DNA of 64,000 nucleotides from Lepidodermella squamata (Eukaryota > Gastrotricha). The stretch spans positions 2,046,001 to 2,110,000 of the forward strand of contig JBLDXI010000009.1 in NCBI GenBank assembly GCA_047495785.1, read 5' to 3'. The position numbers were made by a program, and so were the translations under genes. The notes beneath the pieces were generated by a model. The model was not told the origin of the DNA. It ran no database searches and saw only the letters and a program-made list of their open reading frames with translations. Positions 22,297-32,930 of the stretch are shown piece after piece; the stretch's first letter is position 1, and every line of letters begins with the position of its first letter.

Positions 22297-25200
22297 CTAG
22301 AGATAGAGACTGGCGGCGAAAACAATATCTCGCTTAAGCAGCCGAATCGCCTCGGAAAACTTGTCCTCCAAGTCGACGGAGCCGATCGCACGGGCAGCTA
22401 GACACATCTCGCGTAGAGTTTCCTCAAGTTGTCGCATGCATCTCACAATTCCACCTTCGAAAAAGTCGGACATTTTGCACAGCTGGGAGAAAGACGCGCC
22501 TTGACACCAAGCGTGGACCAGTGCCATAGTATAAGGCCGATATTGCTCGACGTACTCGTCTTCGTCACAATCTTCCAAGGCTTTACATTCCTTCATTAGC
22601 TTGGCGACTTTACGGGCAGTTTCTTGAAGATGACGTAAACTGGTCGAAAGGGCGTCGCTCAATTTCGGCATTTCATTGCCTTTCTCTTCGGAGACAAGAC
22701 AGCTTAACAGAGCCGCACATTCAGCCGGCGTCAATTTATTGAATTCACCACCAAGTAGAAGTTCGGTCATCATCAACTCATCGGCACAGCTCACTTCACA
22801 AGCAACCCGGCCTTTTGTTTCGATGATATCTGTCGCACTGATGTAACCCAGTCGACGCAGGACTCGCTTCATAGCTTTAAGCTGAGTCAAATGAAGTAGG
22901 GAACAGCGACGCTTCAATTCAGCCTTGCAATTTCTCAACTCCGCAGCGAGTTGCTGCTTCTTTTCGTAAGACGTGAGAAGAGTTGGTAAATTATTCGACC
23001 CGCTGAGAGGGTGTTTCGGCAACAAAGTGTCGACTACCTTCAGCTGTTGCATCAGGTCCTTAAACTTCTGATCTTTGATTTGCATATCTTCCTCCGGGTC
23101 GATCATAGGAAGACCGGCCGGGAAACGCTGTTCGACCTCCAGAACAAGCTTATTGACAGCTTCGCGCGCTTCCAATTGCCTAACATCTCGAGGTAGGTAC
23201 AAGCGAATCGCACTGACCTCGCTGATGAGGTCATGAGTAACCGGAACCACGACAGTTTCGCCATCCGAAGACGTTGTCGCACAAGGCGTGATTAGCTTGA
23301 TATCCCGCATTTGAACGCTGGCTTTCGAAATTCGAAGCAAAACTTCGATTACATAGGTTGGGCTATCTTCACGCGCCCCTTTCGGCTTTCTCGTATTTTC
23401 ATCGATTTGACGCTTTGTGAAGTTGACAACAGGTCCCCACCCGAAGTCCTGGCCGTCACGAACAACGTGAAGCAGACGACCCGGTTGGAGGAATGGCAAC
23501 AAATATTGCGGTTTGTGGATGAAATTTTTAATCTCTGCTCTCAGTTTCGAAGACTGCTGTTTAAGATCCCAATATGAGGCAACGTCAACCTCGTTCGCAA
23601 CCTCGAGAGATTTGTATCTCTGCTCCAACTCCGCAAGTTTCGCATATGCCTCGGGTAAAGTCGAGTAGTTCTGGAACTGGAAAAACGATTTTTCCATCAT
23701 ATACTCCGGGTTGATCTCTTCGACTCGAAGCAAGTTCAATATCATGTTGTAGGTCAAACGGAAAGCAGAATTTAGAGGGTCCGGTTGGCCTTTGATGATC
23801 TGCTTGCAAGCGGCAGGGCTGATGTTGTCCTCTATCATCATAATTACAATACCACGCTCGTCAATGCCACGGCGACCGGCTCTGAAATTCATCAATTAAT
23901 CAATCGCCGATACTTATTCACGTGTAAAACGAACCTTCCAGACATTTGAATGTATTCTCCCGATGTAATATAGCGGAAATTTTTGCCGTCAAATTTACGA
24001 TTGCTGGTGTAAAGTACAGTTCTGGCGGGCATGTTCAGACCCTGAAAATAGCATTTTGAAATTATCGAACTTGATAAAATACCCGATGGCTTACCATAGC
24101 AAAGGTTTCAGTAGCGAAAAGTACTTTGATCAAGCCTTCTTGGAACAAAATCTCAATGGTCTCTTTCAGTAAAGGTAGAAGACCCGAGTGATGGATGCCA
24201 ACACCACGCCGCAGGAAAGGCAGAACACTTTCGATTTGAGGCAGCTTTTTATCTTCATCGCTCAGGGTTCCAACGGCGTTTTCGAAAATCTAAATGGCAT
24301 ATTATTAAAAATTATTAGGAAGAAAACTGGGAAATTACCTCAGTAACCAATGCCTTCTCTTCGTCGGAATTAAAATCCATCTTTGCCGCTTCAATACCAT
24401 AAGCTTCACAATCTTTTCGGCTGAAGCTGAAAACGATGACCGGGGTCAAATCTCGCTCAGAAACCATTTTAACCAGTCGATAGCATCCACTTCCGCTACC
24501 TCCATGGCCAGCAGTCGCCTTCATACCACCCCGACGGCCAAAAGTATTAGGCCCAGCAGCACCCGCCAACTTTTGAAGTTCATTCATCGCTTGATTGAAA
24601 TTATCATCCAAGAATTCACCGCTCTCATTTACAACCAAAAAGGTTCCCTCAGCGCCGCTAGGATAGATGTAGTGCTGGAGGGGAGTGGGCCGGTACTCGG
24701 TATAGACGACGTGGCAAGGCTGGTGGTGGGTGTGAGCAATCCATTCAGCAAACTGAATCGCATTAGGAATAGTGGCACTCAAGAAGACGTAGCGAACACT
24801 ATCAGGCAGCAAAATGATGGTCTCCTCCCAGACAACACCTCGCTCCTTATCACGCATGTAGTGAATTTCGTCGAAAACGACCCAGGCGACTTCGCGCATA
24901 ATCTCAGAACCGCGATACAACATCGACCGCAAGATTTCGGTAGTCATCACAATGCAAGAAGCGTTCGGGTTGATCGTCACGTCGCCGGTCATCAGGCCGA
25001 CGTCTTGGAATTCTTCGTACAACTCTCGATATTTTTGATTGGACAAAGCCTTGATAGGCGATGTGTAAATTACTCGCTGTTTAGCACGAAGGGACATAGC
25101 TATGGCGTAAGTAGCAACCACGGTTTTACCGGCTGAGGTATGAGCAGATACTAGAACAGATTGCAAATTTTCCAGACATAAAATAGCTTCTTTCTGAAAC

Positions 25201-25676
25201 GGATCGAGAATAAATGGGTACTCCTTAGCTGGTTTTTCTGGTGCCGGATTGAGTGGGACGTATTGCGCCTCAGGTGGGACAGCGACTTCGTGTAAGCAAG
25301 CCTCGACGGTCTGAACCCTGTGAATTTTGATTCGAGGCATACGTTCGAGGGCGGAAACATCTTCAACCAAAGTTTCCATTAATTTCGATCGCTTTTTCTC
25401 AGTCTCAGGGTCTTCAACCTCATCAGCATCTTCATCATCATTATTTTTCTTCGCATCGTCTTCGCTATCGTCAATTACTATTGCGTCATTGCCCTTTAAA
25501 TCACGCTTTCGCTCAGCTTTTTTGCCTGGTTTTGGCTTCAATTCTTCTTCCAAATTAGCCAGTTCGTCATCTACATTAATTACGTCAGCCTTTTGCTGGC
25601 TGGATTCAGCCTTGCCTTTGACCTCTGTAGTTTTCTCTGACTCGTCAAATACATCGAATAGAGCGTCTGGGTCCAT
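22297..25676 (-). CDS. MTREX: MTR4 (MTREX/SKIV2L2) exosome RNA helicase
   Basis: Exons 25676-24339, 24289-24095, 24041-23935 and 23881-22297 give 1074 aa. An acidic N-terminus ([13 protein letters not shown]) leads into the Ski2-like DExH core: AHTSAGKT (motif I), DEIH (motif II), SATIPN (motif III), [16 protein letters not shown] and QMSGRAGRRG (motif VI). The arch/KOW insertion ([20 protein letters not shown]) and the C-terminal DSHCT domain ending FAASLYL follow. This is the full MTR4 layout, with normal length. MTR4 unwinds RNA for the nuclear exosome within TRAMP and NEXT complexes. The arch distinguishes it from most helicases, and the motifs match MTR4 more closely than SKI2. It lies 179 bp downstream of the UPF2 stop on the same strand. 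Confidence 0.96.
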
Positions 25677-25855
25677 AATAATTGTCCAGTAAAATAAACC
25701 TAGTGTAAAATAGAACAATAAAATAACAATTGAGCGATGAAGAGACTTGATTTTTCATTGCAGCAATGCAAAACAAAAGATAAATTCAATCATTCAAATC
25801 ACATAGTATTTTGTCACACATGTAGAAATTCCGAGTCAAACACTTGAAGATCTCA

Positions 25856-28800
25856 TCAATATCGACCGCCGCGATATCCGCCTCGATAGATTTGAGGTTG
25901 CTGTTGGGACTGAGCAGACGTTGGTGCAGCCTGGCCGCGGCCAGTTGTAGGAGCAGGTTCCATGCCCGCATCTTCCCGCTCTTGACGATATTGATGCGAC
26001 AAGATCATTTTCTTCAGCTGAGCTTTTTCGGCATCTTCAGCCTCACGGTGCTTTAAATAGCCGGAAACAAGGGGTGAATTTCGTGGTACAGCAATCGGCG
26101 CTAAATGAGGTTTCGCCCCCTTTCGAGCCATCAAAACGAACGGCACAACCTCCGGCACATCTGATTCAGATGAAGACTCCACTTCGCCCGTCGCCCTGCT
26201 TTGTTGGACCTGTTGAACTGCTTTAGCTTTAGCTGTTCTTAACGCGGCCGTTGGCAAATCAGAAAAAGCCGAGGAAAGGGTGTTTGAGCTGGGCGCAGTG
26301 CTTTGAGCAGATTTCATCGCGACCTCGAGCTCATGAAGAAATTCGTCGTCCTCTGGGCAGTGAATTTCTTTAGGACCCCGGGCTGGGGTCGGTTTTTCCT
26401 CGCCGTTTTCAACTTCTTCCGGATGAGCCTCTTCAGCTTCCTCTTCGTCCTCGCCTTCATCGTCGTCGTTATCATCCCCAACGTCATCGTCATCATCATC
26501 CTCCCCTTCATCGTCGTGCTCACCTAAATTAAGCCGGAAAACTCATTCAAATTCGCTGAATAATAAATGCTAGATTAATTACCTTCATCCTTATCCTCAT
26601 CGCCTTCTTTTTCATCGTCATTTTCTTCGTCGTCTTCATCCTCGTCATAGTCGCCGTATTGCGCCCCTGTCGCAGACATTTCGCCAGGTTTCGGCACCAT
26701 TTTCGCCATTTCTTGCTCTTTCTCGAAAACGACTTTCTCAGCATCCGCCAAACTTTTAAAGAGCTTAGCACCAGGTCGTAGCAGCTCCATCGTATCGAAA
26801 AACTGGTGATCGACCGACATCGGAAAACCAGGTCCGCTCGTCGCCCAGAACGGGTCGGCTTTTTTCTGCCAGTAGTACAGTTGGAGGTACATCAAGTATG
26901 TATCCAATTTCCGCTTGTGCGCGCCGCGGTCGAAATACGGCCCGCATGTGTCTAAAATGACGCAAGCCATTCGTACGCGGAACAAATTATCTGGCGGGTC
27001 AATATCTGGCAGACCAGCTCCGAGTGTGATGAGCAGATACAGTGTGCGCAGAATTACAGGAGAATCGCAGAGTCGATAATTGTAACACTCCCCTAGCAAA
27101 AATTGGCATGGATGAAAGTCTGAAAAACCAAACGAGTTCAGAACTTACCTAGCAAACGCGCTTCAGCTAGACGAATTTGCTGGTAAGTTTGGTTAGGGAA
27201 TTCGATAGATAGCCGAATATGTTCGAGGAGGATATCGACAATGCGTATCCCAATTACGCCGTAACCGTAGTCGCCAAGCGCCGAAATGAGCGATGCGAGT
27301 AATGGGAGGCGTGAAAACGGCAATTTCGTCCCAACAACTGACACAATCAAATTAGGCAGCCAGTCGTATACAGCTGGGTCTTCCCAATCCAGCATTCGAA
27401 GCCGCCGCATGACAATATTAGCATTTGCCTTATTCAACTCTCTAGCGAGCTGGTTTATAACATAGAGTTGAACCGGATCTCCGATTTCACGAGTAAAGCT
27501 CGAAGCACCAATCGCCTCTTCTTTTTTCACACTGACTAGAGCATTGTCTAACAACAATTGATAACGCGAGTCAAGCACCTGTGACGCCCTTTTTCGAACA
27601 ATCGCATCGACTATCAGCTTCATTTTTAGCTGGGTGTCCGGCCATCTCATAAGCTGGCGACCGCATGATTCCAACAGCGCTGCTAACATTTCCAAGCTGT
27701 GAAACGTGAAATCCCGAGTCAGAGTAGATATAAACCTCAGAACATCGGGCTTTCCGTATAAGTTGAATTTAACCAACTCGCCCATGAACCGGACAGTTTT
27801 CAGTTTCGACTCGATTTTCACTTGATCTTTCTTATGCAAATGATAACCCAATTCTTTCGACAGAGCATTTGAAACCTTTTCAGGTAGATCTGGCATCAGC
27901 GGCTTGAGCGAAGCAATAAGACGGGCATAAAATGGCAAGATAAATCCTCGGGTCCTTGGAGCGGCTAAAAGCGCTCGAGCTAATCGCAAGCTAGTTCCTC
28001 GGCCAGTGAAACCGTTTGACGCAAATTCTTGGGCAAGTTTGTCAATCAATTCGCGATTAGCACAGTTGGGTAATGATTCAATCAAGCCGATTAGCTTCTT
28101 CCGCCGCGCCAGTCTTTGCTCATCAGCCGACCCAGCAGGAGCCGCGCCATCTTTTTTCGCATCCTCTGCTGGCTTTTCGTCAGTCTTCTTCTCAACTTTC
28201 GGGGCTTCTTTCGCAGCTGATTCTTTCAACGTTGACGAATCTGAAGTAGCACCATCGTCATCGTCTTTTTCAACCGAAATTTCCACTTCGCCATCGCCTT
28301 CATCGTCATCGTCATCTTTGGGTAAATCCTTAGCCGTTTGAAGTTCTGGCAACTTCCGATAAAACGAAGTTTCATTGTCATCGGCAAAGAGATCAGGTGG
28401 TTCAGGGGCATTGCCCTCCAACACGGCAGCGGCGGCAGCTAACAATTGCTGGCGTTCGAGCTGCTTCTGCTGCTGGGAAGATAAGTTTTCGTTTCCTTCG
28501 TCTTTCTCGGTTATTTCTTCCAACTGCGGCGTGTCTTCGTCGACTAGATCAGCCAAAGTAGAAACAGTCGTCTTGAGACGGTCAAGGTCAAGCTTGCCGG
28601 ATTCCCACTTAGCTCTTTCTTCAGCGGGCAATTCACCGCGGTGTTGCAATACCTTCAAACACTGAGATTCTATTTGATGAAACTCTTTTTGTTCAGCAGT
28701 AAGCTTTTTGAAAACGGTATTAAGGTATTCTTTCAACAGGCGCTGACATCCGTCTTGAAACTGTTCGGGAATGAGCTTGCATTCTGGAATTTGAACATCC

Positions 28801-29510
28801 GCCCTCTTCGCTAAACTCACGAAACGACGTGGTACCAACTTTGCGAATTCTGGGCCACAGGATTTTAGAAAATTTATTATCACGGGAGAAAACATAGTTG
28901 CATCAGCGTGATTGGTTAGAGCTTTCAGCTGACCAGCCAGAAGGGCAAGTCCATCTCGCTCTGCCGGCCAAACTCCGACGATAACGAGCTCGGAAAGTAA
29001 TCGAATATCAATTCGCAGTTTATTAACATTTGCACTAGATATCGTAGCAGTGGCCGTCTCCCCAGGTTTGCTCACTGGCAATAAACAATTTTTGTGCCAC
29101 GCTTCAGCCAGCAGCTTAGGGAATTCGTCATAAGTTTGGTAGAGATGGCAGCAAAACTTAACGACAAAAGGTATATCGCTGAGTTTGAGCTTGCATTCAT
29201 GAGTTAGAGCTTGAACGATTTCGGCCAGGTAGCGAGTCAAATCTAGACCTGTTGCCTCATTTAGGAGTGCAGCATGCTGATTTTCAGCGACAGTTTTCAG
29301 CTTTTTAACAAACGCAGAATTTTTCTTTACATTAGCTTCTCGCTTCTTTGATGATCCCTCTCCATCGCCTTTTGAGCTGTTGATTTTCCGGAGGTTCACC
29401 TTCTCAGCAAAGCGATTCGAAAGATCTTTAACAAAATCGTCCAATAGCTTCTTTTCTTCATCAGATAGAACCGCCGATTCGCTGGGTTTTTCTGGATCGA
29501 CAATTTCCAT
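25856..29510 (-). CDS. UPF2: UPF2, nonsense-mediated mRNA decay factor
   Basis: Exons 29510-27149, 27092-26583 and 26523-25856 give 1179 aa. The large first exon carries MIF4G repeats, broken by a long acidic linker (about 380-460, Asp/Glu runs). The third MIF4G continues across intron 1 (TYQQIRLAEARLLG, then ECYNYRLCDSPVILRTLY and RVRMACVILDTCGPYFDRG), which is the UPF3-binding part. A second acidic stretch spans intron 2. The UPF1-binding C-terminus has PEDDEFLHELEVAMKSA and ends in a Gly/Arg/Tyr-rich tail. UPF2 bridges UPF3 on exon junctions to UPF1. Size is close to the human 1272 aa. I chose ATG 29508-29510; no in-frame ATG lies nearby upstream. Confidence 0.95.
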
Positions 29511-29751
29511 TTTTAACAACTAAGGGAATAAAATAATGTGATGAGTATATTGATAAGGTTAAGGCTGAATGCAAGTTCACAAAGGTTACACATAAGTTGC
29601 TTCTAATTTAGTTCTTCTTGCGGTCAGCAATTGTCGGGATTGCAAAAATTTGTGAGATGGGCTATTAGGGCAGCGCGTAAGTTTTTATACCATAACAACT
29701 ACACATAAATTTGGAATGCAATAATTTACTGATTACTGGCGAGCACGGTTG

Positions 29752-30345
29752 CTTGTGTCTGACATCCTGCTGAGAGATGAAGTAAGATTTACCGTGGCAT
29801 GCGGACACGGCGCGCGCACTAGCGATGGCTATAGGCTAACTTCGACCGTATTGATCAGAAATTCTGCAGATTTGGTGCGATCCAAAGAAATTGGTGAAGT
29901 GGTAACAAGGGCCCAAACAGCGGTCCGAGAGCTGTACAGCGTTAGCTGCAAAGGCTCGTCCTTGAGCATAGCCATAAAATTCTAATATACGTCACTACGA
30001 TCCGCTCTATCCTGGAATACGGATGTATGTGCTTCATAAACACCAATGAGAACCAGCTCAAAATATCGTAGATTATCAAGCACGACACGCTTAGATGGGC
30101 CGAAGTCGTCGCGAACAATTCGAAGAAAATTGAGATAAACGCACAACGCACTCTTTATTCAGAAGGGGTTGGACTTAGTCCCCTTGCGACTGAGATTTCG
30201 GCAACTAACATCAAAACTTCCGCGACGAGACAAGCTGGTCGTCCTGGCTGTGACGAAGTTGATCAAAGAGCACCGAGCAAGTCCGCTCGGCAGACCTCCT
30301 TGTGTCGGCACTCTTGCACTATTGGTACGGGTTTGTGGTGTGGTC
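29752..30345 (+). pseudogene. Relic of a non-LTR retrotransposon reverse transcriptase
   Basis: Broken reading frames on the plus strand recall the C-terminal part of LINE-type reverse transcriptases. The stretch EVVTRAQTAVRELYSVSCKG (about 29896-29955) is followed, after a one-base frame change, by IRSILEYGCMCFINTNENQL (about 30000-30060). The pair resembles the family pattern of a helix with A..ALR.L, then IYtsvIRSILEYGC. Stops and the frame change show decay. No endonuclease domain or 5' part is seen. The assignment rests on motif memory only, so it is tentative. Confidence 0.4.
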
Positions 30346-30350
30346 AACTG

Positions 30351-30374
30351 GTTAGGGTTAGGGTTAGGGTTAGG
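30351..30374 (+). repeat. Interstitial telomere-like tract, four TTAGGG-type hexamers
   Basis: Four perfect GTTAGG units in a row, equivalent to (TTAGGG)4 in another register. It sits directly after the reverse-transcriptase relic, so it may be a microsatellite tail of the element, a repair scar, or an ancient telomeric insertion. It is not a chromosome end, because genes continue on both sides. Confidence 0.85.
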
Positions 30375-31235
30375 TAAGCTTTAATAAATAAGCAATACAC
30401 GTCGGAGGTTGAAGTCACAAGCACCATTACACTGCGAGCGGAGCGAGCATGTGCGCCTGGTTATGGTTAAGTTTGGAGTTTCCCAAAATTGGACCCGTAC
30501 CAATAGTCAATGGAGTCAATGGACCGTAGTCAATGGAGAGTCCATAGTCCTGGTTTCATCAAAATTGTCCAAAAACAGACCGGATTTCCCCAGGTCCGTC
30601 TCTGCCTACCTACTTACTTATTTTTGCTTCCTTTTTGCTGTGTTCTTCTGCTTCGCAGCCCAGGTATCCGTAACCGGTAAAAACTCAAAACGTAGAACCG
30701 CTAGACCAGAGAACACGTGAGTGCTCAAATGATTTTATACTGAAATAAAAAGAAAACTAAAAATATGATATTATTTTATATAGTTACAAGAAAATGACAA
30801 GTAAATTATATTATTCAATCCTAGTCCAAGGAATCAGGGGTAAGAAAAGAGTCTCCTGGGGCAAAAATTTTTGCAAAGCGCCGGCGACCGCGTCCGCCCA
30901 ACGGCTCTGATGTCCAAGGCTGACTGAAATACTGGAACGCACCCCCTACATCCTTGTCCCGAAGTAGGCAGTTGACAGTTGACAGTTGAATGACAAATTG
31001 TCCATTGTCTTCAAGTTTTGAGTTTCATGTGGCCGCGATAAAACCTTATGCTTCATTGTCTCTGAGCTGATCAGATCTCTATAACTTACCGTTAATTATA
31101 TACTCAATATAGATTAGACTGCGGCATGTGTGTCAGATGCCTTCTCCTTCCCCCTTTCTCTATCTGTTGGAAGAATGCTCTCATAAAATTAAGCTAAACA
31201 TTCAAGTATTTTGTAGACTTATTGTAGAGCTCATC

Positions 31236-32695
31236 ATGCTCCCGCGAGGAATTTTCATTGTTGGTGCCAAGCGAACTGCTTTTGGCACCTACGGAGGAAA
31301 GCTGCGAGATTTTACTGCTACTGATTTGCAAGAGATTGCTGCCCGTGGAGCCCTGGAACAATCAAAAGTTGATCCAAAGCTAATTGATACCGTAATCATG
31401 GGCAATGTCATGCAGAGCTCGTCAGATGCGGCTTACATATCGCGGTAATCAAATGCTTTGTAGTTTTTAGTTGATAATATAGCGCTTTTATGAAGCATGA
31501 AGCATATTGTGTAATATTGATTGCATTGTCTTTATATTAATGTTGTCTTCAACAGGCATGTTGGCCTGCGCGTTGGAGTACCAATTCCTGTGCCGGCCCT
31601 AACCATTAACCGCTTGTGTGGCACTGGATTTCAAGCAATTATCAGTGGTGCCCACGAAATGATTGTAGATGGAAAGCAGCTTGCTCTTGTTGGAGGAACG
31701 GAGTCGATGTCTCAGGCACCGTACGCACTCAGAAACGTTAGATTTGGCACAAAGTTTGGAGTTGATCAAAAGCTTGAAGATACCTTGTGGGCTGGTTTGA
31801 CCGATCAGCATATAAAAACTCCCATGGGTATCACTGCCGAAAATTTGGCCGAGGAATATAAAATTTCCCGTACTGAGTGCGACACATATGCGTTGCAAAG
31901 CCAAAAGCGGTGGAAAGCAGCTCATGATGCCGGAAAGTTCAACGATGAAATAGTCGCCGTCAAGATTAAAGGCAGAAAAGGTGTCGAAGTAAGATTGCCT
32001 TGTTACGCTAGTTTTAAATTACTATGTGCATCCCATAGGAATTCAAAGTAGATGAGCATCCACGCCCTGATACTACTCTCGAAAGTCTGGCTAAACTTCC
32101 TTTGGTATTCAAGAAGAACGGTACCGTTAATGCTGGCAATGCTTCAGGCGTCTCCGATGGCGCTGCCGCATTGGTATTTTTTCGCAGCTGTTTTTGCCAA
32201 TCAGCTGGTTTATTATTTCTTTCAAGGTTTTGGCCACCGAAGAGGCTGTGAAGGCTCATAAATTGCAGCCCTTAGCGCGGTATTTCTTTAATAGGTCAAT
32301 AATTTTCTGTTTCAAGTAATTTGGTTATTTTATAAAGTGTTGTTGCATGGAGCTTTGTTGGTTGCGCACCTGATAAAATGGGCATTGGACCCGTCTCTGC
32401 AATTCAACAAGTCCTTAAGAAGACTGGTAAAAATCTTGCTGACATTGACTTGGTTGATGTCAATGAGGCTTTCGCTCCCCAATTTCTGGCTGTCCACAAG
32501 GCTCTGGGCCTTGACTTGGCTAAAACTAACGTTAACGGCGGAGCCATTGCTCTGGGCCATCCGTTGGGCGCATCAGGTGCTCGCATTAGTGCCAACTTGA
32601 TCTACGAACTTAGACGTCGTGGTGCCAAGACTGCTATCGGCAGCGCGTGTATCGGAGGTGGCCAGGGAATTGCTGTCATGTTTGAACGCTGCTAA
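31236..32695 (+). CDS. ACAA2: Mitochondrial 3-ketoacyl-CoA thiolase (acetyl-CoA acyltransferase 2)
   Basis: Exons 31236-31444, 31556-31988, 32039-32173, 32227-32279 and 32338-32695 give 395 aa, against 397 in human ACAA2. The nucleophile Cys91 lies in [10 protein letters not shown], the catalytic His351 in [10 protein letters not shown], and the second catalytic Cys381 in SACIGGGQG. The enzyme performs the last step of fatty-acid beta-oxidation, splitting 3-ketoacyl-CoA with CoA to give acetyl-CoA. The short N-terminus [17 protein letters not shown] fits ACAA2, which has a non-cleaved targeting region. An in-frame ATG at 31128 would add 36 aa that no homologue has. Introns 3 and 4 end in CAAG and AAAG. 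The next gene begins 235 bp after the stop. Confidence 0.95.
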
Positions 32696-32930
32696 AGCAG
32701 TGGCTGTAAATGACATGTCTTGCAAAGACATCGAAAGCACAACATTTTAAACTATTCGAACCTGTTACGTTGAAATTAATTGCACAGAATTAGAAAACCC
32801 TATGACATATTTTCATTGCTTTGAATGCATCATAGGGTTTATTTTGATTGTTTATTGCTGATTTGCTGCCCAGTATCAGCGGACAGAAGACGTGCTCTAG
32901 ATTTACGGCACCTACGAAAATTTCGTAAAA

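Larger units (their letters stand above)
29511..31235. other. Intergenic between divergent genes, with retroelement relic
   Basis: It separates the starts of UPF2 (-) and the thiolase (+). About 29750-30345 has decayed coding similar to the end of a non-LTR reverse transcriptase, followed by a telomere-like hexamer tract at 30351-30374. The remainder shows no supported gene. Confidence 0.55.

Noticed and set aside
30351-30374. True chromosome end
   Set aside because: Only four hexamers, with unique sequence and intact genes on both sides.
31128-31235. N-terminal extension of the thiolase from an upstream ATG
   Set aside because: The extra 36 residues have no counterpart in ACAA2, and a plausible acceptor (TTGTAG) lies just before the chosen ATG.
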